Shown here one piece after another: positions 26,695 to 36,627 of a stretch of DNA of 64,000 nucleotides. The DNA is from Rubrivivax sp. GTDB taxonomy: Bacteria > Pseudomonadota > Gammaproteobacteria > Burkholderiales > Burkholderiaceae. The stretch is taken from assembly GCA_016790225.1 (NCBI GenBank), contig JAEUOZ010000010.1, positions 1-64,000 of the forward strand, given 5' to 3'. The stretch's first letter is position 1; each line of letters starts with the position of its first letter. Both the position numbers and the translations under genes were made by a program. The notes under the pieces are model-generated. The model saw nothing but the letters and a program-made list of their open reading frames with translations, was not told the origin of the DNA and made no database searches.

Positions 26695-29694
26695 ATGCGC
26701 GCCACCGCTTCCCCCCTTGCCGTCCGTTCCCTGCTGAGCGCAGCCGCCTGCTTGGCCCTGGCGGGCTGTGCGCAGCTGGCGGGCGGCCCTGGCTCCACCG
26801 GGCCGGCTGCGGCAGCAGCCGGGGCCGCCGCGCCGGGCAGCACGCCTGCGCCGGCAGCCGGGGCGACAGCCGCAGCCCCGGCCTCGGGCAAGGCGACGCC
26901 CGCTGCCCCGGGCTCCGGCAGCGCACCGGCCACCACTGCGGCTACCACACCGGCCACCGCCCCCCCGGCCGGTGCGGCGCGGGCCGGCACGCCGCCCGCG
27001 GCAGCGGCTGCGGGCCAGCCACCCGGATCTCGGCCAGCAGCCGCACCCGGCGCCGCTGCGGGCGCCGCCGCGGCCACTGCTCCCGCCGCGCCGCCGGCGC
27101 CGGGCTCCTTGCCGCCGTTCGATGTGGTGGCCAAGGACGCGCGCAAGACCGAGGGCCTGTTCACCGTCTGGCGCAAGGACGACAAGGCCTGGCTCGAACT
27201 CAAGCCGGAAGACTTCGACAAGCCCTTCTTCCTGTCCACCAAGATCGCGCGCGGCATCGGCGAGAAGTGGCTCTTCGGCGGCCTGATGATCGGGCCCTGG
27301 GGCTTTCACGGCCAGCCGCAGATCGTCGAGTTCCGCCGCGTGCAGAACCAGGTGCGGCTGATCGCCGTCAACACCGAGTACGTGGCCAAGGCCGGCACGC
27401 CCGAAGCGCGTGCGGTGGCCTCATCCTTCTCGAACAGCCTGATGGCCAGCAGCGGCGTGGTGAGTGCGCCGCACCCGGAGCGCAAGACGGTGCTGGTCGA
27501 CGCGCAGCCGCTTTTCCTGAATGACCTGTCCGGCCTGGGCATGATGATCCAGCGCCAGTTCCGCCAGGGCTATGGCCTGGATCCGCGGCACACGGGCATC
27601 GACAACGTGCGCGGCACGCCGGATGCCGTGATCGTCGATCTCACGCAGCACTTCTATACCGCGAGCCTGGCGACCCCGATGCCCGGCCAGCCGCCCGGCC
27701 TGCCCACACCGCTGGCGGCCACCACGGTGCCGGATGCCCGCAGCTTCTTCGTCGGCATCAACCTCTCCATCAGCCGCCTGCCGGACACGCCCATGGCGCC
27801 GCGCCGCGCCGATGCGCGCATCGGCACCTTCGTGGCCCAGGTCAATGACTTCAGCGGCGATGCGCAGCGCACGCCGCGCCAGCGTTTTGTGATGCGCTGG
27901 CGCCTGGAGAAGAAGGATCCGGCCGCAGAGCTCTCGGAACCGGTCAAGCCCGTCACCTACTGGCTGGACCGCAACATCCCGCTGGCCTACCGTGCGGCCA
28001 TCACCGAAGGCGTGCTGGAGTGGAACAAGGCCTTCGAGAAGATCGGCCTCAAGAACGCCATCGTGGTGCGTCAGCAGTCGGACACCGACACCTTCGACAC
28101 GCTCGATCCGGGCGTCGCCTCGATCCGCTGGATGGCCAGCGCCGAGCCGCGTTTCGGCGCCATCGGCCCCTCACACGTCGATCCGCGCAGCGGCGAGATC
28201 CTGGATGCCGACATCGGCATCGAAGGGCTCAGCGCGCGCAACCTGCGCAGCCTGCGCTCGCAGGTCATCAAGCCGGGCTTCTCGATGGACTGGGCCGGGC
28301 TGCTGCAGGCGCGCGACGCGGCGCGCGAAGGCAGCCTGCCGGTGCTGCCGCAGGAGGCTGCGCACCAGCACAGCCTGCTGTGCCGCCACGGCGAGATGGC
28401 GGCTGAACAGCTGGGTTATGCACTGGACGTGCTGGAGGCGCGCGGCGAGCTGGAGCCCGACAGCCCCGACGTGCAGCAGTTCGTGCTGGATTACCTGAAA
28501 GAGACCACCATGCACGAGGTGGGCCACACGCTGGGCCTGCGGCACAACTTCCGCTCCTCGCGCGTGTACAGCGAGAGTCAGCTCGCCGACGAAGAGTTCA
28601 CGCGGCGGGAGGGCCTGTCGGGCTCCGTGATGGAGTACGCGCCGATCAACCTGCCGCGCCCGGGGCAGCGCGGCGGGCTGCGCTGGCAGCTCACGCTCGG
28701 CCCCTACGACTACTGGGCCATCGAATACGCCTACCGGCCGCTGGATCCCGCCACCGAGGCGGCCGAACTGCAGCGCATCGCCTCGCGCAGCGCCGAGCCG
28801 CAACTGGCCTACGGCAGCGACGAGGACAGCGCGCTCGGCATCGATCCCGAGACCCTGGTCTTCGACCTGGGCAGCGATCCGGTGGCCTTTGCGAAGAAGC
28901 GCTTCGAGATCGGGCGCGACATCGTCGCGCGGCAGGACAGCCGCCCGCTGAAGACCGATGCCAACTATGCGCTGCTGCGCCGCTCGGTGGTCTTTGCCGT
29001 GCGCGACATGGCCCGCGCGTCCGGCATCCTCGCGCGCCAGATCGGCGGGCTGCGCACGCTGCGCGATCACCCTGGCAGCGGCCGTGATCCGCTCACGCCG
29101 GTGGATGCCGCGGTGCAGCGCGAAGCGCTCGAAGCGCTGGCCAAGGGCGTGCTGGCGGCAGACAGCCTGACGGTCAGCCCCATGCTGCGCCGCAAGCTGG
29201 CGCCGGACTACTTCGAGCGCATCGATTCCTTCGGCGAAGGCACCCCGCTGGCCACGGACCTGAGCGTGGACGACCTGATCGGCCAGCTGCGCAAGGCCGT
29301 GCTGGCGCAGCTGATGAGCGACGGCGTCGCCACGCGCATCCTCGAAAACACCCAGAAGCTCCCTGCGGGAGACGCGTTCCGCCTGTCCGAGCTGTATGCG
29401 CGGCTGACGCGCGAGATCTGGAGCGATCTGGATTCCCGCGACGACATTTCAGCGCCGCGGCGGGAACTGCAGCGTGAGCATGTCAACCGCCTGGCGGCGC
29501 AGATGCTGCGGCCGGCGTCCAGCCGCACCGATTCGCGCAGCCTGCTGCGCCTGGAGGCGCAGTCGCTGACGCGGCGTCTGGCGGCGGCGGGTGCGCGGCG
29601 CGGCTTGAGCCCGGAGGCCCGAGCCCACCTGGAAGACAGCCGCGAAACGCTGGAGCTGGCCCTGGCGGCCAAGCTGCAGCGCCTGGGCCTGTAG
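26695..29694 (+). CDS. Zinc metalloprotease lipoprotein (DUF5117/DUF4953 family)
   Basis: A 999-residue exported metalloprotease. The signal sequence ends in the lipobox LALAGC, then a long Ala/Pro/Gly/Thr-rich linker (about 25-140) suggests a surface or periplasmic tether. The DUF5117-like domain starts at DVVAKDARKTEGLFTVWRKDDKAWLEL. The catalytic motif HEVGHTLGLRHNF (H607, E608, H611, H617) is a metzincin-like zinc site, and SVMEYAPINLP after it may act as the Met-turn. Substrates are unknown. ATG 26695 was chosen because it starts the signal peptide. No operon partner is apparent. Confidence 0.87.
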   Translation: MRATASPLAVRSLLSAAACLALAGCAQLAGGPGSTGPAAAAAGAAAPGSTPAPAAGATAAAPASGKATPAAPGSGSAPATTAATTPATAPPAGAARAGTPPAAAAAGQPPGSRPAAAPGAAAGAAAATAPAAPPAPGSLPPFDVVAKDARKTEGLFTVWRKDDKAWLELKPEDFDKPFFLSTKIARGIGEKWLFGGLMIGPWGFHGQPQIVEFRRVQNQVRLIAVNTEYVAKAGTPEARAVASSFSNSLMASSGVVSAPHPERKTVLVDAQPLFLNDLSGLGMMIQRQFRQGYGLDPRHTGIDNVRGTPDAVIVDLTQHFYTASLATPMPGQPPGLPTPLAATTVPDARSFFVGINLSISRLPDTPMAPRRADARIGTFVAQVNDFSGDAQRTPRQRFVMRWRLEKKDPAAELSEPVKPVTYWLDRNIPLAYRAAITEGVLEWNKAFEKIGLKNAIVVRQQSDTDTFDTLDPGVASIRWMASAEPRFGAIGPSHVDPRSGEILDADIGIEGLSARNLRSLRSQVIKPGFSMDWAGLLQARDAAREGSLPVLPQEAAHQHSLLCRHGEMAAEQLGYALDVLEARGELEPDSPDVQQFVLDYLKETTMHEVGHTLGLRHNFRSSRVYSESQLADEEFTRREGLSGSVMEYAPINLPRPGQRGGLRWQLTLGPYDYWAIEYAYRPLDPATEAAELQRIASRSAEPQLAYGSDEDSALGIDPETLVFDLGSDPVAFAKKRFEIGRDIVARQDSRPLKTDANYALLRRSVVFAVRDMARASGILARQIGGLRTLRDHPGSGRDPLTPVDAAVQREALEALAKGVLAADSLTVSPMLRRKLAPDYFERIDSFGEGTPLATDLSVDDLIGQLRKAVLAQLMSDGVATRILENTQKLPAGDAFRLSELYARLTREIWSDLDSRDDISAPRRELQREHVNRLAAQMLRPASSRTDSRSLLRLEAQSLTRRLAAAGARRGLSPEARAHLEDSRETLELALAAKLQRLGL

Positions 29695-29707
29695 CGCCTG
29701 GGCCTGC
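29678..29707 (+). repeat. 15-bp tandem duplication across the metalloprotease stop codon
   Basis: AGCGCCTGGGCCTGT is followed directly by AGCGCCTGGGCCTGC. The TAG stop lies at the junction; the equivalent position in the second copy reads CAG. The duplication probably arose by slippage. Confidence 0.75.
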
Positions 29708-29820
29708 AGCGCGGCGGCGCCCGGCAGGCCAGCGCGTGTTTCAGGCCCGCCAGGCCGTCGCCCGTCGCAAGGCCGCGGGCTGCGCTGGCGTCGCTGGCTC
29801 ACGGCCGCTATCGTGGCGCC

Positions 29821-30960
29821 ATGAGCGAGGGCAAGAATCAGGGCGCGCGTGAGGGCATGACTCACAGCCCGCCGCTGGCACCGAACCCGGGCGATGCGGC
29901 CCGAGCCGGTGCCTGGTGGCAGCAGATCAGCGGCATCGGCGTGCTGCTGGCCGGCTTGCTGGGCCTGCTGGCCGCCGTGGTGCTGAACCCGATCTTTGCC
30001 ACGCCCTTTCCTGTGCTGCTGGGGCGCACGCTGTTCCTGGCCATGGTCCTGCTGCTGGCCTACACGCTGGGGCTGAACTGGCCGGCTCGCTGGCGTCCGA
30101 CCTGGCTTCCGCCCTGGCTGCTGCCGCCGCTGATGGTGTCACTGGCCGCGCCGCTGGCGACCTTGGCCATCTACCTGCTCTGGGTGGGCGGCGACATCGG
30201 TCTGCTGATGCGCAGCGAACCTGCGCAGCTGGGTTTTCTGTGGATCTCCGGCACCGGGCTGATCGTGGGCCTGATGCTTTCCCTGGGGGCCTTGCTGCGC
30301 GAGCAGGAAGCGCGCGGGCGCCAGCAGGCGCTGCGCTTCGAGCTGGAGCGGGCCACGCTGGAACGCCAGGCGCTGGATGCCCGTCTGGCCCTGCTGCAGC
30401 AGCAGATCGAACCGCACTTCCTGTTCAACACCCTGGCCAATGTGCAGGCGCTGGTGGAAGCCGGCTCGCCGCGTGCCCCGGCGCTGCTGCAGAGCCTGAT
30501 CGACTACCTGCGCGCGTCCGTGCCCGATTGGCAGGAGGGCGGTGCCACCTGGGGTCGCGAACTGACGCGCACCCGCGCCTACCTCGAGCTGATGCGCATG
30601 CGCATGCCGGATCGGCTCGAGCTGGTCATCGCGGTCGATCCTGAACTCGACCGTCAGCCCTTTCCGGCCATGGCCTTGCTCACGCTGGTGGAGAACGCCG
30701 TGCGCCACGGCATCGACCCGGCCGAGAACGGGGGGCGCATCGACGTGATCGCGCGCCGCGAGCCCGGCGGCTGGCGCGTGGTGGTGGCCGATACGGGCGT
30801 GGGCCTGGCGCACGACGTGACGGCCGGCACGGGCCTGTCGAACCTGCGCGAGCGGCTGCAGGCCTTCTACGGCGGCCGAGCGCGGCTGGAGCTGGGCGAA
30901 AACCGGCCGTGCGGCGTGCGCGCCGAGATCGTCATCGAGGATGCCCGCCATGCAGGATGA
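29821..30960 (+). CDS. Sensor histidine kinase, LytS/AlgZ type
   Basis: A 379-residue inner-membrane kinase. Four hydrophobic segments (about 35-170) form the sensor region without a large periplasmic domain. A linker helix then leads to the His_kinase motif QQQIEPHFLFNTLANVQALV with phospho-acceptor H199. The C-terminal HATPase domain has the N-box LVENAVRHGI and the G-boxes ADTGVGL and GTGLSNLRERL. The family pairs with LytTR response regulators, and one follows immediately with a 20-bp overlap. The signal is unknown. Confidence 0.9.
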   Translation: MSEGKNQGAREGMTHSPPLAPNPGDAARAGAWWQQISGIGVLLAGLLGLLAAVVLNPIFATPFPVLLGRTLFLAMVLLLAYTLGLNWPARWRPTWLPPWLLPPLMVSLAAPLATLAIYLLWVGGDIGLLMRSEPAQLGFLWISGTGLIVGLMLSLGALLREQEARGRQQALRFELERATLERQALDARLALLQQQIEPHFLFNTLANVQALVEAGSPRAPALLQSLIDYLRASVPDWQEGGATWGRELTRTRAYLELMRMRMPDRLELVIAVDPELDRQPFPAMALLTLVENAVRHGIDPAENGGRIDVIARREPGGWRVVVADTGVGLAHDVTAGTGLSNLRERLQAFYGGRARLELGENRPCGVRAEIVIEDARHAG

Positions 30961-31774
30961 GCCCGCCGCCGCGCCGCGCGCGCTGATTGCCGACGATGAA
31001 CCCTTGCTGCGCGAGCGGCTGGCCCTGCTGCTGGCCCGTGTCTGGCCGCAGCTGCAGGTGGTGGCCCAGGCGCGCAACGGGCGCGAAGCCATCGAGCGCT
31101 TCGACGAGCACGAGCCCGAACTCGCCTTCCTGGATGTGCAGATGCCGGGCATCGACGGCATCGAGGCCGCGCGCTCGCTGCAGGGTCGCACGCTGATCGT
31201 CTTCGTCACGGCCTTCGAGCGCTATGCCGTGGAGGCCTTCGAGCAAGGTGCCGTGGACTACCTGGTCAAGCCTTTCGATGAAGCCCGGCTCGCGCTGTGC
31301 GTGCAGCGTCTGCAGGAGCGCCTGCGCCTGCGCCAGGCAGCGACCCGTGCGGCCTCTTCCGCCTCTCCCGTGGAACCGGATCTGACGCCCTGGCTGGATC
31401 AGCTGGCGGCACGGCTGCGTCCTGCGCAGACCCTTGCGGCCGGCTCAGGGCCGCTGCAGTGGATCAAGGCCTCGGTGGGCCCGGCCGTCAAGCTGATTCC
31501 GGTGGACGAGGTGATCTACCTGAAGTCCGACGAGAAATACACGCTCGTCGTCTGGTCCGGCGGCGAGGCACTGATCCGCAAGCCCATCCGCGAACTCGCC
31601 GATGAACTGGACCGTCTGCGCTTCGTGCAGGTGCACCGCTCGGTGATCGTCAATCTGCACCATGTCGCCCAGGTGGTGCGTGGCGCCAACGAGACGGCTG
31701 ATGTGCACCTGCGCGGCCGCACGGAAACCCTGCCGGTGAGCCGCAGCTACCTGCACCACTTTCGACAGATGTGA
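30941..31774 (+). CDS. LytTR-family response regulator
   Basis: 277 residues from ATG 30941; ATG 30950 is also possible. The receiver domain (about 10-125) has acidic residues IADDE, the phosphorylated D65 (LAFLDVQMPG), T92-region VTAF and K in YLVKPFD. The C-terminal LytTR DNA-binding domain (about 175-275) shows VDEVIYLKSDEKYTLVVW and LRFVQVHRSVIVNLHHV. It is the partner of the overlapping LytS-like kinase. Targets are not evident from the window. Confidence 0.92.
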   Translation: MPAMQDEPAAAPRALIADDEPLLRERLALLLARVWPQLQVVAQARNGREAIERFDEHEPELAFLDVQMPGIDGIEAARSLQGRTLIVFVTAFERYAVEAFEQGAVDYLVKPFDEARLALCVQRLQERLRLRQAATRAASSASPVEPDLTPWLDQLAARLRPAQTLAAGSGPLQWIKASVGPAVKLIPVDEVIYLKSDEKYTLVVWSGGEALIRKPIRELADELDRLRFVQVHRSVIVNLHHVAQVVRGANETADVHLRGRTETLPVSRSYLHHFRQM

Positions 31775-31800
31775 TCCGCCGCGCCGCCCTGCGGCCTGGC

Positions 31801-31838
31801 AAAAAAGCCCGGCCGGCGCACCCGGTGCGGCCGGCCGG
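31801..31838 (-). terminator. Terminator of the aat-bpt transcript
   Basis: On the minus strand a GC-rich stem (31838-31824 with 31822-31809, one bulge) is followed by TTTTTT (31806-31801). It is about 200 bp past the bpt stop. It could also stop read-through from the response regulator as a simple hairpin. The rest of the 268-bp gap shows no gene. Confidence 0.75.
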
Positions 31839-32042
31839 TCAAGGAGGAGGGCCCTTGGCAGCGGATCGCGCCACCGCGGGCCAGGAAGCAGGGCGCACAC
31901 ACAGGAAGAACAAGCGCCCCGAATCCACTCTAGGCCCTGCCGGCCGTGCCGGCAGCGGCCTTGCGATGAACGGCGGAAATCCCGGTACGAGTGGCGGACC
32001 CGCGTGCGAAGGTCTTCAAGACCGCCAGGGGCACGGGTGGCA

Positions 32043-32807
32043 TCAGCCCGGCCGCGCCCCATCCGCGGGCGGCGCGCCCCACTGGCCATCGATCAGCATC
32101 TGATAGGGCCGGAACTGCACCTTGTAGGCCATCTTCGGGCTCTCGGCGATCCAGTAGCCCAGGTAGACGTGGCGCAGCTTGAGCTGGCGCGTCTGCTCGA
32201 TCTGCCACAGCACGCTGTAGGTGCCGTAGCTCGCCCCTTTCACCTCGGGGTCATAGAAGGTGTAGACCGCGGAGAGGCCGTCGTTGAGCACGTCCAGGAT
32301 CGACACCATGCGCAGAATGCCCGGCCCATGCCCTTCGGCGGTGGGCTCGCGGAATTCCACCAGGCGCGAATTGACGCGGCTTTGCAGCAGGAACTGGGTG
32401 TACTGGTCGACGCTGTCGTGATCCATGCCCCCGCCGCTGTGGCGGCCGGCCTGGTAGCGCAGGTAGAGCTGGTAGTGCTCGGGCAGGAAGCCCAGGCGCA
32501 GCACGCGCGCCTTCAGTTCGCCATGCTGCTTCCAGGTGCGGCGCTGGGTGCGGTTGGGCTGGAAATCGGCCACCGGAATGCGCAGCGGCACGCAGGAGCG
32601 GCAGCCGTCGCAGTAGGGGCGGTAGGTGAACATGCCGCTGCGGCGAAAGCCGTTGGCCACCAGGCCGGAGTACGCATCGGCGTGGATCAGGTGGCTGGGC
32701 GTCGCGACCTGGCTGCGCGCCAGGCGGCCGGGCAGGTAGCTGCAGGGATAGGGCGCAGTCGCGTAGAACTGAAGCGACGACAGCGGCAGCTCTTTGGGAA
32801 AGGTCAC
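32043..32807 (-). CDS. bpt: Aspartate/glutamate leucyltransferase Bpt
   Basis: 254 residues. Bpt transfers leucine from Leu-tRNA to proteins with N-terminal Asp or Glu, marking them for ClpS/ClpAP. The Ate1-type N-terminal motif [14 protein letters not shown] and the Cys-containing segment [16 protein letters not shown] are clear. The C-terminal half has [28 protein letters not shown] and [18 protein letters not shown] 32807 overlaps the aat stop by 4 bases (ATGA), so the two are translationally coupled. Confidence 0.95.
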   Translation of the reverse strand: MTFPKELPLSSLQFYATAPYPCSYLPGRLARSQVATPSHLIHADAYSGLVANGFRRSGMFTYRPYCDGCRSCVPLRIPVADFQPNRTQRRTWKQHGELKARVLRLGFLPEHYQLYLRYQAGRHSGGGMDHDSVDQYTQFLLQSRVNSRLVEFREPTAEGHGPGILRMVSILDVLNDGLSAVYTFYDPEVKGASYGTYSVLWQIEQTRQLKLRHVYLGYWIAESPKMAYKVQFRPYQMLIDGQWGAPPADGARPG

Positions 32808-33577
32808 GTGTGCGTTCCTGCGTCGGCCTCAGGCGCCGGGCCTTCAAGCTCCAGCGTGGCCCAGAAGCGCGGATGATAGGACCAGTCCCGTATCTCCCCG
32901 CCCCCAAGCCCCAGGGTCAGCATGCGCTCGAAGAGTTCGCGCGGCACCTCGAAGCCGCCCAGGCTGTCCAGGTGGCGGGTGTTCTGCTGGCAATCGATCA
33001 CCGCCACGTCGTGCGCGCGGCAGAAGGCCACCAGTGCGGCCAGGGCGATCTTGGAGGCATCGGTGCGCCGGGCGAACATCGACTCGCCATAGACCATGTG
33101 GCCGATCGCGACGGCATACAGCCCGCCGACGAGCTCGCCGTCGATCCAGGTCTCGAAGCTGTGGACGCGGCCGGTCCGGTGCCAGATGCGGTAGGCGCGC
33201 GTCATGGCTGGCACGATCCAGGTGCCGTTCTGGCCCTCGCGCGGGGCGGTGGCGCAGGCCTCGATGACACGATCGAAGGCGGTGTCCACGCGGATCTCGC
33301 AGCCCGGCGTGGCGATGAAGCGGCGCAGCGTCTTGCGCAGCGAGCGCGAGATCCTGAAGGCGCGCGTCTGCAGCACCATGCGGGGATCGGGGCTCCACCA
33401 GAGCACGGGCTGGTTGTTGCTGTACCAGGGGAAGATGCCGTGGCGGTAGGCCTCTTCCAGGCGCTCGATCGACAGCCGTCCGCCGGCCGCCAGCAGCCCC
33501 GGCGCCTCCGAGCCCGCCGGCAGCGCCGTGCGGGTGGGAGGCAGCGGACGTTGCTCGTCGATCCAGTGCAGCTGCAT
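32804..33577 (-). CDS. aat: Leucyl/phenylalanyl-tRNA-protein transferase
   Basis: 257 residues. Aat adds Leu or Phe to proteins with N-terminal Lys or Arg, feeding them into the N-degron pathway. [37 protein letters not shown] and [18 protein letters not shown] are family hallmarks, with the C-terminal [16 protein letters not shown] complete. It is the first gene of the aat-bpt pair and lies 126 bp downstream of the gcdH-like gene on the same strand. Confidence 0.96.
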   Translation of the reverse strand: MQLHWIDEQRPLPPTRTALPAGSEAPGLLAAGGRLSIERLEEAYRHGIFPWYSNNQPVLWWSPDPRMVLQTRAFRISRSLRKTLRRFIATPGCEIRVDTAFDRVIEACATAPREGQNGTWIVPAMTRAYRIWHRTGRVHSFETWIDGELVGGLYAVAIGHMVYGESMFARRTDASKIALAALVAFCRAHDVAVIDCQQNTRHLDSLGGFEVPRELFERMLTLGLGGGEIRDWSYHPRFWATLELEGPAPEADAGTHT

Positions 33578-33703
33578 CCTGCAAATCCTAGCGCGCGTGC
33601 CGGCTGGCTTCCAAGCCGGAGCCTTCCCTACGACCGGGGCAGGGAGAACGCCGCGCCAGCAGCGGGCGGCCCTGGACGGCGCAGCCCGGCCCCCGGGCAG
33701 CGG

Positions 33704-34888
33704 TCAGAACGCCGCAATGCCCGTGATCGCGCGGCCCAGGATCAGCGCGTGGATGTCGTGCGTGCCTTCGTAGGTGTTGACGACTTCCAGGTTCACCAGA
33801 TGGCGCGCCACGCCGTATTCGTCGCTGATGCCGTTGCCGCCCATCATGTCGCGCGCCTGGCGGGCGATCTCCAAGGCCTTGCCGCAGCTGTTGCGCTTGA
33901 GGATGCTGGTGATCTCGACGCAGGCCGTGCCTTCGTCCTTCATGCGGCCCAGGCGCAGGCATCCCTGCAGACCCAGGCTGATGTCGGTGAGCATGTCGGC
34001 CAGCTTCTTCTGGATCAGCTGGTTGGCGGCCAGCGGCTTGTCGAACTGCTTGCGGTCCAGCACATACTGGCGCGCGCGGTGAAAGCAGTCCTCGGCCGCG
34101 CCCAGCGCGCCCCAGGCGATGCCGTAGCGGGCACTGTTCAGGCAGGTGAAGGGGCCCTTGAGGCCGCGCACCTCGGGGAAGGCGTTTTCTTCAGGGCAGA
34201 AGACCTCGTCCATCACGATCTCGCCCGTGATGCTGGCGCGCAGGCCCACCTTGCCGTGGATGGCCGGGGCGCTCAGACCCTTCCAGCCCTTTTCGAGGAC
34301 GAAGCCGCGGATCGCGCCCTCGTCGTCCTTGGCCCAGACCACGAAGACATCGGCGATCGGCGAGTTGCTGATCCACATCTTGCTGCCCGACAGGCTGTAG
34401 CCGCCCGCCACGCGCCGTGCGCGGGTGACCATGCTGCCGGGATCGCTGCCGTGGTTGGGCTCGGTCAGGCCGAAGCAGCCGATCCATTCACCGGTGGCCA
34501 GGCGCGGCAGGTATTTCTGCTTCTGCGCCTCGGTGCCGAAGTCGTGGATGGGCACCATCACCAGCGAGGACTGCACGCTCATCATCGAGCGGTAGCCGGA
34601 ATCCACACGCTCGACCTCGCGGGCGATGAGGCCGTAGCAGACGTAGTTCAGGCCGGCGCCGCCATAGGCTTCGGGGATGGTCGGGCCCAGCAAGCCCAGC
34701 TCGCCCATCTCGCGGAAGATGGCGGCATCGGTCTGCTCCTGGCGGAAGGCCATCTGCACACGCGGCGCCAGCCGCTCCTGGCAGTAGGTCTGGGCCGCTT
34801 CGGCAACCGCCCGCTCGTCATCGCCGAGCTGCTGCGCCAGCAGGAAGGGGTCGCTCCACTGGAAGGAGGCTTTGTGCTTGGGGGCCAT
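33704..34888 (-). CDS. gcdH: Glutaryl-CoA dehydrogenase-like acyl-CoA dehydrogenase
   Basis: 394 residues from ATG 34888; a TTG six bases upstream is less likely. GcdH oxidises and decarboxylates glutaryl-CoA to crotonyl-CoA using FAD, the last special step of lysine, tryptophan and benzoyl-CoA-type pathways. Family features are [15 protein letters not shown], the Arg/Ser region [34 protein letters not shown] and the catalytic Glu in [15 protein letters not shown]. It follows RidA at 60 bp in the aromatic cluster, which fits processing of a glutaryl-type product. Confidence 0.88.
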   Translation of the reverse strand: MAPKHKASFQWSDPFLLAQQLGDDERAVAEAAQTYCQERLAPRVQMAFRQEQTDAAIFREMGELGLLGPTIPEAYGGAGLNYVCYGLIAREVERVDSGYRSMMSVQSSLVMVPIHDFGTEAQKQKYLPRLATGEWIGCFGLTEPNHGSDPGSMVTRARRVAGGYSLSGSKMWISNSPIADVFVVWAKDDEGAIRGFVLEKGWKGLSAPAIHGKVGLRASITGEIVMDEVFCPEENAFPEVRGLKGPFTCLNSARYGIAWGALGAAEDCFHRARQYVLDRKQFDKPLAANQLIQKKLADMLTDISLGLQGCLRLGRMKDEGTACVEITSILKRNSCGKALEIARQARDMMGGNGISDEYGVARHLVNLEVVNTYEGTHDIHALILGRAITGIAAF

Positions 34889-34948
34889 GGGCAAGTGCTC
34901 CGGTCTTCGTCTGGCAACTGTAGGGCAAGGGGAGAAACCAGCCGGCGC

Positions 34949-35350
34949 TCAGTCCGGGATCACGGCCGTGACCTCGATCTCCACGACGGCGGCATCTTCC
35001 ATCAGTGCGCTCACCTGCACGGCCGCCATGGCCACGGCGTAGTTGCCGATCAGCTCGCGGTACAGCGCACCGATCTCGCGCCCGGCCGCCAGGTAAGCCT
35101 GCTTGTCGGTGACATACCAGGTCATGCGCGTGATGTGCTGAGGCGTGGCGCCCGCTTCGTGCAGCACGGCCAGGATGTTGCCCAGCGCCTGCCGCGTCTG
35201 CGGGACGATGCCGCCTGCGGGAAAGCGGCCCTGTTCGTCCCAGCCCACCATGCCGGCGACAAACACCTGGCGGCCGGCCGGCGCGAGCACGCCGTTGGCA
35301 TAACCCTTGGGACGCGGCCATCCCGGTGGCAGCAAGGCATCGTGGCTCAT
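34949..35350 (-). CDS. RidA-family enamine/imine deaminase
   Basis: 133 residues from ATG 35350, with GGAGACC upstream on the coding strand. The RidA fold is a trimer that hydrolyses reactive enamines/imines to ketones and ammonia. GYANGVLAPAGRQVFVAGMVGWDEQGRFPAG and TRMTWYVTDKQAYLAAGREI resemble the family, ending in EIEVTAVIPD. Its place between two acyl-CoA dehydrogenases behind an aminobenzoyl-CoA-type monooxygenase suggests deamination of a ring-derived enamine CoA-ester. This is inference from context. The gap to the upstream dehydrogenase is only 13 bp. Confidence 0.88.
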   Translation of the reverse strand: MSHDALLPPGWPRPKGYANGVLAPAGRQVFVAGMVGWDEQGRFPAGGIVPQTRQALGNILAVLHEAGATPQHITRMTWYVTDKQAYLAAGREIGALYRELIGNYAVAMAAVQVSALMEDAAVVEIEVTAVIPD

Positions 35351-35363
35351 GAGGTCTCCTGGT

Positions 35364-36557
35364 TCAGCCGTCGGCCGGCTGGGCCCCGGCCTGCGCCGCA
35401 TGCTGGCGCAGCAGGTCCCGCGCGATGATCAGCTGCTGCACCTCGGTGGCGCCTTCATAGATGCGCAGCGCGCGGATCTCGCGGTACAGGCTTTCCACCG
35501 GCTGCCCGCGCGTCACGCCCAGGCCACCCCAGAGTTGCAGCGCGGCATCGATGACCTGCTGCGCGCCTTCGGTGGCGGCCATCTTGGCCATGGCGGCCTC
35601 CCGCGTGACGGTGTGGCCCTGGTCGCGCAGCCAGGCGGCACGCGCCACCAGCAGCGCGGCGCTGTCGATGGTGGTGGCCATGCGCGCCAGGCTGGCCTGC
35701 GTCAGCTGGAAATCGCCCAGGTGCTGGCCGAACAGGCGGCGCGTGGTGGCACGCGCCAGAGCCTCTTCCATGGCGCGGCGCGCAAAGCCCAGCGCCGCCG
35801 CCGCCACCGAGGTGCGAAAGACATCCAGCGTGCGCATGGCGATCTTGAAGCCCTCGCCCGGCGCGCCGATGCGCTGGCTCAAGGGCACGCGGCAGTGGGT
35901 GAAACGCAGACGCGCCAGGGGGTGCGGCGCGATGAGCTCGATGCGCTCGGCGATCTCCAAGCCTGGCGTGCCGGCTTCCACCACCACGGCCGAAAGGCCC
36001 CGGGCGCCGGGCGCTTCGCCGGTGCGCACGAAGACGACATAGAAGTCGGCGATGCCGCCGTTGCTGATCCAGGTCTTCTCGCCGTCGATGACCAGGTGCG
36101 CGCCGTCCTCGCGGGCGGCGCAGGCCATGGCAGCGACGTCCGAGCCGGCTTCCGGCTCGGACAGCGCGAAGGCAGCGATGGCCTCGCCATGCGCCACGCG
36201 CGGCAACCAGCGGGCGCGCTGTTCCGGCGTGCCGGCCAGCGAGAGGGCGCCGGAGCCCAGGCCCTGCATCGCGAAGGCAAAGTCTGCCAGGCCGGCGTGA
36301 CGTGCCAGCGTCTCGCGCACGAGGCAGATCGAACGGGTGTCGATCTGGTCGGCAGCGCCGCCGTATTCGCGCCCGGCCACCGCGTGGCGCAGCCAGCCGG
36401 CGGCGCCGAGTTCGCGCACCAGCGCGCGGCAGGTGGCATCGACGTCGTCGCCATGGCGATCGCGCACCTGCTCCAGGGCCCAACGGTCCAGATCAGCCGC
36501 AAGCGCGCGGTGGCGCGGCTCGAAGAAGGGCCAGCTCAGGTAGTGCGGATCGCTCAT
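35364..36557 (-). CDS. Acyl-CoA dehydrogenase of the aromatic-CoA cluster
   Basis: 397 residues; ATG 36557 chosen as the start of the conserved region. FAD-dependent dehydrogenase with [15 protein letters not shown], the KTWISNGG motif, [21 protein letters not shown], the DQHLG-like [10 protein letters not shown], and the catalytic Glu in [19 protein letters not shown]. It resembles dehydrogenases encoded beside 2-aminobenzoyl-CoA and related monooxygenases, where they act on the reduced alicyclic CoA ester. It lies 70 bp after the enoyl-CoA hydratase gene and 13 bp before ridA. Confidence 0.88.
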   Translation of the reverse strand: MSDPHYLSWPFFEPRHRALAADLDRWALEQVRDRHGDDVDATCRALVRELGAAGWLRHAVAGREYGGAADQIDTRSICLVRETLARHAGLADFAFAMQGLGSGALSLAGTPEQRARWLPRVAHGEAIAAFALSEPEAGSDVAAMACAAREDGAHLVIDGEKTWISNGGIADFYVVFVRTGEAPGARGLSAVVVEAGTPGLEIAERIELIAPHPLARLRFTHCRVPLSQRIGAPGEGFKIAMRTLDVFRTSVAAAALGFARRAMEEALARATTRRLFGQHLGDFQLTQASLARMATTIDSAALLVARAAWLRDQGHTVTREAAMAKMAATEGAQQVIDAALQLWGGLGVTRGQPVESLYREIRALRIYEGATEVQQLIIARDLLRQHAAQAGAQPADG

Positions 36558-36627
36558 GGCGGCGGCTCCGGATCCAGGGTGTCGTGCGGGCGGGGTCGAG
36601 GCAGGGGCTGGCGGGCCGGGCAGCCCG

